DNA from: an uncultured bacterium
GTDB taxonomy: Bacteria; Bacillota; Clostridia; Oscillospirales; Oscillospiraceae
Length of the DNA stretch: 64,000 nucleotides
Direction of reading: 5' to 3'
Assembly: GCA_945873205.1 (NCBI GenBank)
Contig: CAMCCC010000004.1
Span: 54,013-118,012 of the forward strand
Part shown: one piece after another, positions 18,067-26,590 of the stretch
Numbering within the stretch: the stretch's first letter is position 1
How the letters are laid out: each line of letters opens with the position of its first letter
Made by a program: the position numbers and the translations under genes
The notes under the pieces: generated by a model
The model's database searches: none
What the model was told of the DNA's origin: nothing
Seen by the model: the letters and a program-made list of their open reading frames with translations, nothing else

Positions 18067-21004
18067 AAGTCTATCCCTGCTTTTGACGGCGGCCCTGCTG
18101 CTGTCCTTGGTCCTGCCCTGCGCCTATGCCCAGGAGGAGACCTTGCATATCTCTACCGTCCAGGAGCTGAAGGACTTCGCCGTGAACTGCACCCTGGTGG
18201 AGTATTCCCAGGGCCTGCAGGTAAAGCTGGATGCGGATATCGACCTGGAGGGCCGCCCCTTTTCTCCCATCCCCAGCTTTTCCGGCAGCTTTGACGGCGG
18301 CGGCCACACCATCAAAAACTTTGTCCTGGCCACCGACGGCTCCCATCAGGGCTTTTTCCGCTACCTGCAAGCCGGCGGCAGCATCAAAAACCTGAATCTG
18401 GAAGGCCGGGTGGAGCCGGATAACAGCCGCTGCCAGGTGGGCGGCCTTGTGGGCACCAGCTACGGCAGCATTGAAAACTGCTCTTTTGACGGCAAGGTCA
18501 CCGGAGTGAACTATGTGGGCGGCATTGCCGGGGAGAGCTACGGCGATATCATAAATTGCAGCGTCCGGGGCACCATCAGCGGCAAGCGCTTCACCGGCGG
18601 CGTGGCGGGCTTCAGCGCCGGCAGCGTCAGCGACTGCCAGAACCATGCCCAGGTGAACACCGGCATCTCCGCCGGCGGCCTGGAGCTGCAAAAACTCAGC
18701 ATGGAGAACATGAGCCTCACCGGCGCCGAGGATACCGACGTGGTCTCCGACAGCGGCGGCATCGTGGGCTATTCCACCGGCCGCATCGAAGGCTGCGTCA
18801 ACTACGGCGCCGTGGGCTACCCCCACTACGGATATAACGTGGGCGGTATCGCCGGGCGTCAGTGCGGCTATCTCAGCGGCTGCACCAACGAGGGGGCAAT
18901 TTACGGCCGCAAGGATGTGGCCGGCATTGTGGGGCAGATGGAGCCCTACCTGAAGCTGCTCCGGTCCGCCTCTCTGGCCGACGAGATACAGACCCTCCAG
19001 GCCATGCTCGGCAGCCTGCTGGCCAATGCCGGCGCCATCAGTGACGAGATGCACGCCGCCCTTACCAACATTAAAAACAGCACCGGCAAAACTTTGGAGG
19101 ACCTGCTGACGAAATGGCCCGTTGACCCTGAACTGCCGGAGCTCCCTGAACTCCCCGAATTGCCGGAAGAACCCGATGCGGGAGGTGAAACTGGGGGAGA
19201 GACCGGCGGCGAAACCGGCGGTGAAGAACCCGCGCCCGCACCATCTCAGGAACCGGCACCCGAGCCGGAGCCCGTTTCAGAACCGGCACCTGAGCCGGAA
19301 CCCGATTCGGAGCCTGCTGCGGAGCCGGTGGCCAACCGGGGCAAGACCGGTGGCATTGTCCTGCTGGGCCGTCAGGCGCATCAGGGCGGCATCGTCCTTC
19401 TGAGCAATGAGGAGCCTGCGTCCCCGGAGGAGACGGAGCAGCCCGGCCTGCCGGACATCGGCGACATCGGCGACGGTACACTAAGTGACACCATGCGGGA
19501 GAACCTGGATCAGATGTCGGAGGATATGGACTATTTCAATTCCCTCCTGGGCATCGGTTCTCATTCCCTGGGCGGGGAGCTGAGTGCCATGGCGTCGCAG
19601 TTTTCCAAGGTCCTCATTATGATGACCAATGCCCTCAGCGGCCAGACTCTGATGGATATGTACGACGATGTATCCAGAAAGGAGCCCTCCGACAGTACCG
19701 ATGGCCGGGTGAAGGACTGCGTGAACCGGGGCGCCGTGGAGGGTGACTCCAATGTGGGCGGCATCGCCGGCGACATGGGCATCGAGTATGAGTTCGATCT
19801 GGAGAACCAGCTGATGAGCATTTTCACCGCCCAGAACGTGATCAGCAGCACCTACCAGAGCAAATGCATTGCCAGCGGGAACATAAACTACGCCCCCATC
19901 ACCGCCAAGAAGAACAATGTGGGCGGCATTGCCGGCCAGTGCCAGGTGGGCCTGGTGGAAAACTGCCAGGACTACGGCGCCGTGTGCAGCACCGAGGGGG
20001 GCTATGTGGGCGGCATCGTTGGCAACTCCATCACCCTGGTGAGAAGCAGCTATGCCATGTGTGAGCTGGACGGCCAGGAGTTTGTAGGCGGTGTGGCCGG
20101 CTACGGCACCGAGATCACCGATTGTGCCACCCTGATCTCTGTGGGCGATGTTACCGCCTGCTGCGGCGCCATTGCCGGCTGGGCAGATATGAGTGCCGGG
20201 AAGATTACCAACAATGTGTACAGCCACCCCACGCTGGGCGCGGTGGACGGTATCAGCTATCAGGGGAAGGCCCAGGCCATAGACTATGCCCGGCTTCTGG
20301 AGTGGGAGGGCCTGCCAGCGGACTTCAGCCAGCTAAAGCTCAGCTTCGTGGCCGACGGCAAACTGGTGGCGGAGCTGCCCTTTGCCTATGGCGGCAGCAT
20401 TGACCCGGACGACCTGCCCGAAGTCCCCGAAAAGCGGGGCTACTCCGGCAGCTGGGCCACCTACGACTATTCCGCCCTCTACCTCAGCGACACCGTGGAA
20501 GCCGTCTACACCGCCCGTCAGGGCACCCTGGCCGCCAATGCCCCCGGCAGCGTGGAAGAGAAGTCCCTGGTCCTTGTGGAGGGCGACTTTGACAGCAAGG
20601 CCAAGCTGAGCCTGCGGGAGTACACCGGCACCGGCCCGGCGCTGGAAAACGGGACTGTCCGGGAGAAGTGGGTACTGAGCATTGACCGCAGCACCGGCGG
20701 CGGGAAGTATCAGGTCCACTATCTGAAGCCGGCGCTTCTGACCAGGCATGGCCAGATCACCCTGTACAGTCTCTCCGGCGACGTGTGGACCAAGCTGGAC
20801 ACCCGGGAGAGCGGCAGCTATCTGGTCTTTGACCTGGCGGATGACAGCCTCATCTTCTGCGCGGTGGAGTTTGAGCGCCGGCCCAATCTGGCGCTCCTGG
20901 CCGGCGGCGGGGCCCTGGCCCTTCTGGCCGCCGGGACTCTGACTGTCCGGGCTGTGAAGAAGAAAAAAGAACAATCCGCGCCTGCGGAAACCAATTCCCA
21001 ATAA
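18053..21004 (+). CDS. Secreted, membrane-anchored GLUG-repeat protein
   Basis: 983 residues; the Met one codon on (18056) is better spaced from GGAGG and may be the true start. It has a Sec signal peptide (residues 1-26, ending CAYAQ). About 60-320 hold GLUG-type beta-helix repeats (GGLVGTSYGSIENCSFDGKV, GGIAGESYGDIINCS and so on). A Pro/Glu/Gly-rich linker at about 358-475 includes PEP repeats. A second GLUG block spans 550-740. A helix near 945-968 and a basic tail (VKKKKEQ) form a C-terminal anchor. GLUG repeats occur in bacterial adhesins and surface proteins. Coupling to the MMPL exporter gene suggests a joint role at the cell surface, which is inference. Confidence 0.9.
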   Translation: MMKRRSLSLLLTAALLLSLVLPCAYAQEETLHISTVQELKDFAVNCTLVEYSQGLQVKLDADIDLEGRPFSPIPSFSGSFDGGGHTIKNFVLATDGSHQGFFRYLQAGGSIKNLNLEGRVEPDNSRCQVGGLVGTSYGSIENCSFDGKVTGVNYVGGIAGESYGDIINCSVRGTISGKRFTGGVAGFSAGSVSDCQNHAQVNTGISAGGLELQKLSMENMSLTGAEDTDVVSDSGGIVGYSTGRIEGCVNYGAVGYPHYGYNVGGIAGRQCGYLSGCTNEGAIYGRKDVAGIVGQMEPYLKLLRSASLADEIQTLQAMLGSLLANAGAISDEMHAALTNIKNSTGKTLEDLLTKWPVDPELPELPELPELPEEPDAGGETGGETGGETGGEEPAPAPSQEPAPEPEPVSEPAPEPEPDSEPAAEPVANRGKTGGIVLLGRQAHQGGIVLLSNEEPASPEETEQPGLPDIGDIGDGTLSDTMRENLDQMSEDMDYFNSLLGIGSHSLGGELSAMASQFSKVLIMMTNALSGQTLMDMYDDVSRKEPSDSTDGRVKDCVNRGAVEGDSNVGGIAGDMGIEYEFDLENQLMSIFTAQNVISSTYQSKCIASGNINYAPITAKKNNVGGIAGQCQVGLVENCQDYGAVCSTEGGYVGGIVGNSITLVRSSYAMCELDGQEFVGGVAGYGTEITDCATLISVGDVTACCGAIAGWADMSAGKITNNVYSHPTLGAVDGISYQGKAQAIDYARLLEWEGLPADFSQLKLSFVADGKLVAELPFAYGGSIDPDDLPEVPEKRGYSGSWATYDYSALYLSDTVEAVYTARQGTLAANAPGSVEEKSLVLVEGDFDSKAKLSLREYTGTGPALENGTVREKWVLSIDRSTGGGKYQVHYLKPALLTRHGQITLYSLSGDVWTKLDTRESGSYLVFDLADDSLIFCAVEFERRPNLALLAGGGALALLAAGTLTVRAVKKKKEQSAPAETNSQ

Positions 21005-21012
21005 AGAAAACC

Positions 21013-21050
21013 CCAGGGCGCTGTCCAAACGGACAGCGCCCTGGAGTTTA
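21013..21050 (+). terminator. Terminator of the MMPL-GLUG operon
   Basis: A 14-bp perfect stem (21013-21026 with 21031-21044), AAAC loop, then AGTTTATTT. Confidence 0.9.
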
Positions 21051-21090
21051 TTTGTCATTTCCGTGCTGCAACAGTGGATTCTGCTGGTCA

Positions 21091-21246
21091 AAGGCTTCCC
21101 CTTGAGGGGAAGCTGGCAGCCGCAGGCTGACTGATGAGGTGGCAAGTAAAAGTTGGGAAAAAGCAGGAACTTCCGTCAAAACGCAGGATTTCCACCTCAT
21201 CCGCCCAGTGTGCGCACTGGGCACCTTCCCCTCAAGGGGAAGGCTC
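21091..21246. repeat. Imperfect inverted-repeat element of about 156 bp (MITE-like)
   Basis: Left arm 21091-21142 and right arm 21192-21246 are inverted copies sharing TTCCCCTTGAGGGGAAG and GATGAGGTGG, with differing short hairpins between these blocks (GCCGCAGGC versus CCCAGTGCGCACACTGGG). About 49 bases separate the arms. The TTCCCCTTGAGGGGAAG block is itself a palindrome. I recall similar sequences scattered between genes of gut Oscillospiraceae, but copy number cannot be shown from this window. Confidence 0.65.
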
Positions 21247-21289
21247 TCGATCTGCGCCCTTGCATCATGTTTTTTTGGCAGGCGCTCCG

Positions 21290-21568
21290 TCATTTCCCCG
21301 CCGCCATTTTGTAGGCAAAGACGATCATCAAAAGGCTCAATGCCGCCGCGGTGCCCACCAGCGCAGCCTCAAAGCTGAAGGGCAGCACCTTCCGCAGCAG
21401 GAACACCGTGCCCAGCGCCGCCACATCCACCAGCATCCGCAGGACGTTGGAGGCCAGCAGCAGCTTGTCATTGCCCTTGTCCAGGGCCTTTTTCGTGATA
21501 AAAGCGTTCAGCAGCGCGGCCAGACTGCCCCATACCAGGCCCGCCACAGCGCCGATCAGATATTTCAT
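21290..21568 (-). CDS. Small membrane protein
   Basis: 92 residues from MKYLIGAVAGLVWGS, with GGAG nine bases upstream. Three or four hydrophobic helices lie at about 3-22, 42-58 and 66-88, with a basic cytoplasmic loop ITKKALDKGNDK. The arrangement recalls AtpI-type small membrane proteins, but no ATP synthase genes adjoin and the match is weak. Function unknown. Confidence 0.7.
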   Translation of the reverse strand: MKYLIGAVAGLVWGSLAALLNAFITKKALDKGNDKLLLASNVLRMLVDVAALGTVFLLRKVLPFSFEAALVGTAAALSLLMIVFAYKMAAGK

Positions 21569-21724
21569 AGCGCACTCCTTCAACATTGAATTTTTAGAAA
21601 TTTTACCACAGTTTGCTTTCCTTGCCAAGCCTTTTATCATGCAGCATTTGCCTCGTTTAATCTTTTGACCAAAGCAGATAATAGCCATGTAAGGCTTTAC
21701 AATAAATAGAAAGGAAGCAAAACC

Positions 21725-21898
21725 ATGAGCCCCAAAGAACTGCTCTATATTGAGGATGCGCTGAGCCACACCCAGTTTTTGATGAATCAGTGCCGCGACG
21801 CCGCCAACCAGCTGACGGACCCTGCCCTGAAGCAGCAGGCCCAGCAGCTTGTCAACGGCAACCAGAAGCTCTTCACCGCGTTTTATAATCTGGTTTAA
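21725..21898 (+). CDS. Small CotF-like spore coat protein, short paralogue
   Basis: 57 residues (MSPKELLYIEDALSHTQFLM at the N-terminus). It is helical and rich in Gln, with AGAAAGGA upstream. It lies 12 bases before a clear CotF-family gene and shares the four-helix-bundle flavour (QCRDAANQL, QQAQQLVNG), so it is probably the partner half of a split coat protein pair, a common arrangement in Clostridia. Confidence 0.75.
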   Translation: MSPKELLYIEDALSHTQFLMNQCRDAANQLTDPALKQQAQQLVNGNQKLFTAFYNLV

Positions 21899-21910
21899 GG
21901 AGGAAACACA

Positions 21911-22159
21911 ATGAACGATAAAGAGATCATGGAGGGCATCCTCCTTACCACCAAGGGCGCCTGTGACCTGTATATGCACGGCGCCATCGAGTCCGGCACC
22001 CCCAAGGTCCACCAGGCCTTCAACACCGCCCTGAACGACGCCATCTGTATGCAGAACAATGTCTATAAGCAGATGAGCGACCACGGCTGGTACACCACCG
22101 AGCAGGCCCAGCAGCAGAAGCTCCAGCAGGTCAAGCAGAAGTATTCCACCATGCAGTAA
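21911..22159 (+). CDS. Spore coat protein, CotF family
   Basis: 82 residues with AGGAGG upstream. The sequence KGACDLYMHGAIESGTP followed by FNTALNDAICMQNNVYKQM and a C-terminal HGWY motif is the Coat_F domain pattern. Coat_F proteins coat the spore and are made in the mother cell late in sporulation. This is direct evidence that the organism belongs to a spore-forming lineage. It forms a two-gene unit with the preceding small gene. Confidence 0.88.
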   Translation: MNDKEIMEGILLTTKGACDLYMHGAIESGTPKVHQAFNTALNDAICMQNNVYKQMSDHGWYTTEQAQQQKLQQVKQKYSTMQ

Positions 22160-22164
22160 GCCCG

Positions 22165-22192
22165 GCCGCCTCTGCTTTGATGCAGAGGCGGC
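22165..22192 (+). terminator. Hairpin after the cotF gene
   Basis: An 11-bp stem GCCGCCTCTGC/GCAGAGGCGGC with a six-base loop; only a short T run follows. Confidence 0.65.
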
Positions 22193-22234
22193 TTTAAGAA
22201 ATTTTAAGAATCTTAAGCAAGCTTTAAGATTCTT
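22193..22234. promoter_or_regulatory. TTAAG repeat cluster upstream of a lipoprotein promoter
   Basis: Four TTAAG cores begin at 22194, 22204, 22213 and 22224, about one helix turn apart. The last part also forms an 11-bp inverted repeat (22206-22216 with 22224-22234). Helically phased direct repeats next to a weak -35 region are typical of OmpR/PhoB-type activators. The regulator is unknown. Confidence 0.4.
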
Positions 22235-22247
22235 CGGCACTTTTTTA

Positions 22248-22256
22248 TGCTATACT
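22248..22256 (+). promoter_or_regulatory. Extended -10 promoter element
   Basis: TGC followed by TATACT. The -35 position has no good match, so activation from the upstream repeats is plausible. Confidence 0.5.
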
Positions 22257-22290
22257 CTGGGCAGAAATTCAAAAATCAGGAGGATGAATC

Positions 22291-24729
22291 ATGAATCGAA
22301 GCATCAAACGCAGCCTGGCCCTGCTGCTGATCCCGTGCCTGGCCCTGAGCCTTGGCGCCTGCGGCAAGGGCGGCGATGGCGGCAGCCAGACAAAAGACAG
22401 CGCTGCCACGCCCGCCCCGGACTTTGTCTACGCGGCGGCGTATCAGGATATACATAACGACAGCGATACCAGCTATTCCCCGGAACTGCTCTGTGGAGAC
22501 GGCTTCCTGCTCAGCTACCGGGAGAAGGTGGGGGAGCGGCCCATCCCCCAGGGCGTGACCCCCGAGTACGAGGGCCAGTATGACATCATGGAGCCCCGCC
22601 TGGCCCTGGGCAGCCCGGACGGCAGCATTACCCCCATGGCGGCCTATGCCCCCGCGGCGCCGGAGGTGGACGGCGAGGGCAAGCGGGATTTCCAGACCAG
22701 CCAGACCATCAACAGGGTTTTCCGCAACGAGGAAGGCAATTTTGTGGTGCTGGAGAGCGTCTATGCCTCCTGGTCTGAGGCCCCGGAGGACGTAAAGGCC
22801 GAGGACCCGGACTACTTCAACTACCTGCAAAGCGACAGCGCCTATTACCTCCGTACCCTGGACCAGACCGGCGCGGAGCTGAGCCGGGGCAAGCTGGAAT
22901 TAGAAGACCCGGACAACTTCTACGCCTACAACGCCCAGCTGGATGAGCAGGGCAACCTGGTGGCCTCCCGGGAGGGCGGCATCCTGGCCTTCAAGCCGGA
23001 CGGCAGCCTGGCCTACCAGATCGATTTCGAGGGCTGGGTCTACTCCATGGCCAAACTGAAGGACGGCCGGGTGGGCGTCTACGCCTCTGACACCAGCGCC
23101 ACCGACTACAGCAAGGCCGTGGCCCTGCGCGTCATCGACAGCGCCGCCGGCAGCTTTGAGAAAAAGACCTACACCCTGGCCCGGGACGTGTACGAGGTGA
23201 TCTCCGGCGGCGGGGACTATGACTTTTACTACAACTCCGGCACCCATTTCTACGGCTATAAGCTGGCGGAGGAGAGCGGGGAAATGCTCTTCGACTGGAT
23301 CGGCTGTGACGTCAACAGCAATGCCCTGCAGCTGGTCTCCGTCCGGGAGGACGGCGTGGTGGAGGGCTTCATCGGCAACTATGACGAGGACGCCCATGAT
23401 GGCAGCTTTGAATATGTGTCCGTCTCCAAGGTGCCCTCTGATGCCGTGCCCCACAAAGAGAGCCTGAGTATGGCGGTGATGTACCTGGATTACCACACCC
23501 AGCAGGCCATCATCGACTTCAACCGCTCCAACGACAAATACCGTGTGGACGTGCGGGACTACTCCGAATACAATACGGAGGACGACTATTCCGCCGGCCT
23601 CACCAAGCTGACCACGGAGATCATGGCCGGCAACATGCCGGACATTCTCTCCGTCTCGGAGTCCATCCCCTACCGCCAGCTGGCGGCCAAGGGCCTGCTG
23701 GAGGACCTCTACCCCTATATTGACGCCGACGAGCAGCTGAGCCGGGGGGACTTCTTCCCCAACGTGCTCTCCGCCATGGAGCTGGACGGCAAGCTCTATG
23801 CTGCCTGTGCCGGCTTCGCCGTGGAGACTGCCGTGGGCGCCAGCAGCGTGGTAGGCGACACCCCGGGCTGGACCTATGACGATTACTACGCCGCCCTGGC
23901 CACCATGCCGGAGGGCTGCGAGGGCTTTGACATCGGGGTGGACCGGGACACCATGCTGGAGGTCAGCCTGGCCCTGGATATGACCGACTATGTGGACTGG
24001 GCCGCCGGCACCTGCAGCTTTGACAGCGAGGAATTTGCCAAGGTGCTGGAATTCTGCAAGCCCTTCCCGGATGCTTCCTACTACGAGAACTACGAATACA
24101 CCGCCGAGGACAGCCCGGCCAACCGGGTGGCCCAGGGAAAGCAGATGCTCTGCGTGGCGGGCTTCTCCAGCACCGACTTCTTCTACATGGACTATGACAA
24201 GGTGTTCGGCGGTCAGGCCACCTGCATCGGCTTCCCCACCAATAACGGCGTGGGCAACACCCTGGCCATGCTGGAAAGCTACGCTATGAGCAGCACCTGT
24301 CATAGTAAGGAGGCCGCCTGGCAGTTCCTGAAGGGCTTCCTTACCGAGGAATACCAGATGGAAGGCTACTACCTGCCCACCAACCAGAAAACCTTTGAAA
24401 AGCAGCTGGAGAAGGCCATGGAGGTGGAGTATGAGAAGGACGCCAACGGCAACTACCTGCTGGATGAAAACGGGGAGCGCATCCCTGTCTCCCGGGGCTC
24501 CCTCTATGACGGCATGGAGACCTATGAAATCTACGCCACCACGCCCCGGCAGGCCCAGATGCTGCGGGATGTGATTGCCTCCGCCACCAAGATGATGGAC
24601 TACGATATGAGCATCATCAACATCGTCAAGGAGGAGGCCGCCGCCTACTTCGCCGGGCAAAAGACCGCCCAGGAGGTCTGCAAGCTGATCCAGAGCAAGG
24701 CGAATATTTACATCAACGAGCAGAAGTAA
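22291..24729 (+). CDS. Large extracellular solute-binding lipoprotein
   Basis: 812 residues. A lipoprotein signal (LSLGAC, Cys at residue 24) is followed by a polar linker. About 45-390 are an unrecognised, probably beta-rich domain (GYKLAEESGEMLFDWIGCDV and similar). From about 400 a family 1 solute-binding domain starts (AIIDFNRSNDKYRVDVRDYS, then LTTEIMAGNMPDILSVSE, and LDGKLYAACAGF). The fold usually binds sugars for ABC import, but no permease or ATPase gene is adjacent. It may act with distant permeases or as a sensor. At over 800 residues it is nearly twice the usual size because of the N-terminal domain. Confidence 0.87.
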   Translation: MNRSIKRSLALLLIPCLALSLGACGKGGDGGSQTKDSAATPAPDFVYAAAYQDIHNDSDTSYSPELLCGDGFLLSYREKVGERPIPQGVTPEYEGQYDIMEPRLALGSPDGSITPMAAYAPAAPEVDGEGKRDFQTSQTINRVFRNEEGNFVVLESVYASWSEAPEDVKAEDPDYFNYLQSDSAYYLRTLDQTGAELSRGKLELEDPDNFYAYNAQLDEQGNLVASREGGILAFKPDGSLAYQIDFEGWVYSMAKLKDGRVGVYASDTSATDYSKAVALRVIDSAAGSFEKKTYTLARDVYEVISGGGDYDFYYNSGTHFYGYKLAEESGEMLFDWIGCDVNSNALQLVSVREDGVVEGFIGNYDEDAHDGSFEYVSVSKVPSDAVPHKESLSMAVMYLDYHTQQAIIDFNRSNDKYRVDVRDYSEYNTEDDYSAGLTKLTTEIMAGNMPDILSVSESIPYRQLAAKGLLEDLYPYIDADEQLSRGDFFPNVLSAMELDGKLYAACAGFAVETAVGASSVVGDTPGWTYDDYYAALATMPEGCEGFDIGVDRDTMLEVSLALDMTDYVDWAAGTCSFDSEEFAKVLEFCKPFPDASYYENYEYTAEDSPANRVAQGKQMLCVAGFSSTDFFYMDYDKVFGGQATCIGFPTNNGVGNTLAMLESYAMSSTCHSKEAAWQFLKGFLTEEYQMEGYYLPTNQKTFEKQLEKAMEVEYEKDANGNYLLDENGERIPVSRGSLYDGMETYEIYATTPRQAQMLRDVIASATKMMDYDMSIINIVKEEAAAYFAGQKTAQEVCKLIQSKANIYINEQK

Positions 24730-24743
24730 AACTGATATGCACA

Positions 24744-24776
24744 AAAAGGCTCTTCCCCAATAGGGGAGAGCCTTTT
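24744..24776 (+). terminator. Terminator after the solute-binding lipoprotein
   Basis: AAAAGGCTCTTCCCC pairs with GGGGAGAGCCTTTT (one bulged T) around AATA. Confidence 0.88.
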
Positions 24777-24829
24777 AATTCGCTTTATTCAATGACACGC
24801 ACAATGACACGCAGCGAGTTTCGTCTTCC

Positions 24830-26053
24830 TCATTCGAAGCTGAGCCAGTCGTCATCCCCCGGCGTGGGCTTTGGTTCGGGGGTGGGCGCCGTGGTCACCT
24901 GGGGCTGAGGCGGCGGGGTAGGCGCCGGCTCCTCCGCCGGTGCCGCCGGTTCCGACAGGGACACCGCGGACGGCTTCTGCACCGGGGCGGTGTCCTGCCT
25001 GCCCAGCTGATAGTAGTAGGCCCCGTTGAGCACCGTGGTGCAGCAGGCGGCACCATTGTGGAGATACACCAGGTCCAGCTTCCCCTCGGTCACCGGCGTG
25101 GTGTAGGGGTTGATGGTGCTGTTCACCATGTCCAGCCAGTCGTAGAGGTCCAGAAAGGTGTAGCTCAGCTCATGCACCTCCTGGGGGGTGTTGGGGGCGG
25201 TGTAAAAATGAATGTTCTCCGGCGAACACATCAGGGCCTGCCGGATGAAATAGGCGATGTTGGCGGCAGACAGGTTGGTGTCCGTGTTCTCGGCCAGAAT
25301 CCTGGTCACTTTGCTGACATTGGGGATGTTGCCCAGACGGATGAACTGCTCCGCCGCCGCTTTCAGGAATTCATGCTGCACCGCAATGCGCTCCAGATCT
25401 CCGTTGACATAGCCCTTGCGGTAGCGGCAAAGCCCCATGGCCGCCTCCCCGTCCAGCAGCTGATAGCCCGGCTGCAAATGGATCACCGGCCCATCGTCAT
25501 AGTCCATGGCCTGGGGCACATCGAAGTACACCCCGCCCAGCGCATCCACCACCTCAATAATGGCTTCCAGGTCGATCACCGCGTAGCAGTCCACGTCAAA
25601 GCCGGTCAGCTTCTTCACATGGCTGCGCAGGGCGTCGATACCGTTGCCGCCGTTGTTTTTGCTGCCCCAGTAGACACTGTTCAGCTTTCGGTTGTCCCAT
25701 TCCACGTTGATGATGGTGTCCCTGGGGATGCTGACAAAATCCAGCTTGTGGCGCACTGTGTCCAGCTTGCCCACCATGATGGTGTCGGTGTTGCCGGTGC
25801 CGTCGTCGTTGCCGGCCAGCAGGATGGTGTAAACGCCGTCCTTGCGCTTGGTGTCAAAGGGGCTGCCCTTGTCGTCCTGAGCCTTGCCCCCTGCGGCGCT
25901 GGGCCTGGGGCTGGCCGCCGCCTGGGTCGGCTCCGGCTGCAGGGCCGGCGCCCGTTCCCAGAGCAGATAGGCCCCTGCCGCCAGCCCCGCCGCCAGCACC
26001 ACAGCGCCCAGGGTGATCCCGGCGGTCTTCCAAAACTTTTTCCTGTCCTTCAT
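24830..26053 (-). CDS. LytR-CpsA-Psr (LCP) family cell-wall protein
   Basis: 407 residues. One N-terminal membrane helix (about 11-33) anchors an extracytoplasmic LCP domain at about 70-300, with GNTDTIMVGKLD, the SIPRDT motif near residue 112 and a GVYFDVPQAMDY segment. The last 60 residues are Pro/Ala-rich and disordered. LCP enzymes move glycopolymers from lipid carriers to peptidoglycan. The Arg usually before the first Asp motif (RSDT) is replaced here by Asn-Thr-Asp. A terminator separates it from the glycosylation operon upstream, but adjacency suggests action on the same polymer. Confidence 0.92.
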   Translation of the reverse strand: MKDRKKFWKTAGITLGAVVLAAGLAAGAYLLWERAPALQPEPTQAAASPRPSAAGGKAQDDKGSPFDTKRKDGVYTILLAGNDDGTGNTDTIMVGKLDTVRHKLDFVSIPRDTIINVEWDNRKLNSVYWGSKNNGGNGIDALRSHVKKLTGFDVDCYAVIDLEAIIEVVDALGGVYFDVPQAMDYDDGPVIHLQPGYQLLDGEAAMGLCRYRKGYVNGDLERIAVQHEFLKAAAEQFIRLGNIPNVSKVTRILAENTDTNLSAANIAYFIRQALMCSPENIHFYTAPNTPQEVHELSYTFLDLYDWLDMVNSTINPYTTPVTEGKLDLVYLHNGAACCTTVLNGAYYYQLGRQDTAPVQKPSAVSLSEPAAPAEEPAPTPPPQPQVTTAPTPEPKPTPGDDDWLSFE

Positions 26054-26115
26054 AATGCTCTCCTAAGTACATACAGATACTGTCGGAGAAAGTATGGCCC
26101 GCCGGAGGAAAAATT

Positions 26116-26155
26116 AAACAGGCCCGGAGGAGTTTGAATCCTTTCGGGCCTGTTT
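26116..26155 (-). terminator. Terminator after the GT39-GT2-gtrA operon
   Basis: On the minus strand AAACAGGCCCG pairs with CGGGCCTGTTT and is followed by TTTAATTTTT. Confidence 0.75.
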
Positions 26156-26158
26156 TGA

Positions 26159-26590
26159 TCAGTCTTTCTTTTTCGGCTTGAAAATCAGCAGCTTGCTGAA
26201 CACATAGTTCAGGATGGTCACCAGCACCGCCGCGATGAAGATCTTGGCGATCCAGTAGCTCATGTGCAGCAGGTTCACCGTCACCATCATGATGATCAGC
26301 TCCAGCGCCCAGGTGGACAGGCGGGAGGCAGCGAAGCCAAAGAACTCCTTCAGAATATGGGGGTTGCTGCTGCGGAAAACCCAGCGGCGGTTCAGGGGAT
26401 AGGCGAAGCACACCCCGGCCACCCAGCCGATGGTGTTGATGATGTTGTTCTGCATGGTGTTTGTGGGGTCCAGGAAGAATTTCGCCACATAGCAGGCCAG
26501 CCAGGAGAAGATGGTGGTCAGCACGCCCACGATCAGGTAGACCAGGATCTCCCGGTATTTTACGCACAGCGCCTTGATTTTTTCTATCAT
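26159..26590 (-). CDS. GtrA family membrane protein
   Basis: 143 residues with four membrane helices and the GtrA pattern: YLIVGVLTTIFSWLACYVAK first, then the NNIINTIGWVAGVCFAYPLNRRWVF segment. The tail is basic (KPKKKD). GtrA-like proteins are thought to flip or support undecaprenyl-linked sugars for lipopolysaccharide or teichoic-acid decoration. Its start overlaps the end of the GT2 gene (ATGA), matching the classic gtrA-gtrB pairing. Confidence 0.93.
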   Translation of the reverse strand: MIEKIKALCVKYREILVYLIVGVLTTIFSWLACYVAKFFLDPTNTMQNNIINTIGWVAGVCFAYPLNRRWVFRSSNPHILKEFFGFAASRLSTWALELIIMMVTVNLLHMSYWIAKIFIAAVLVTILNYVFSKLLIFKPKKKD

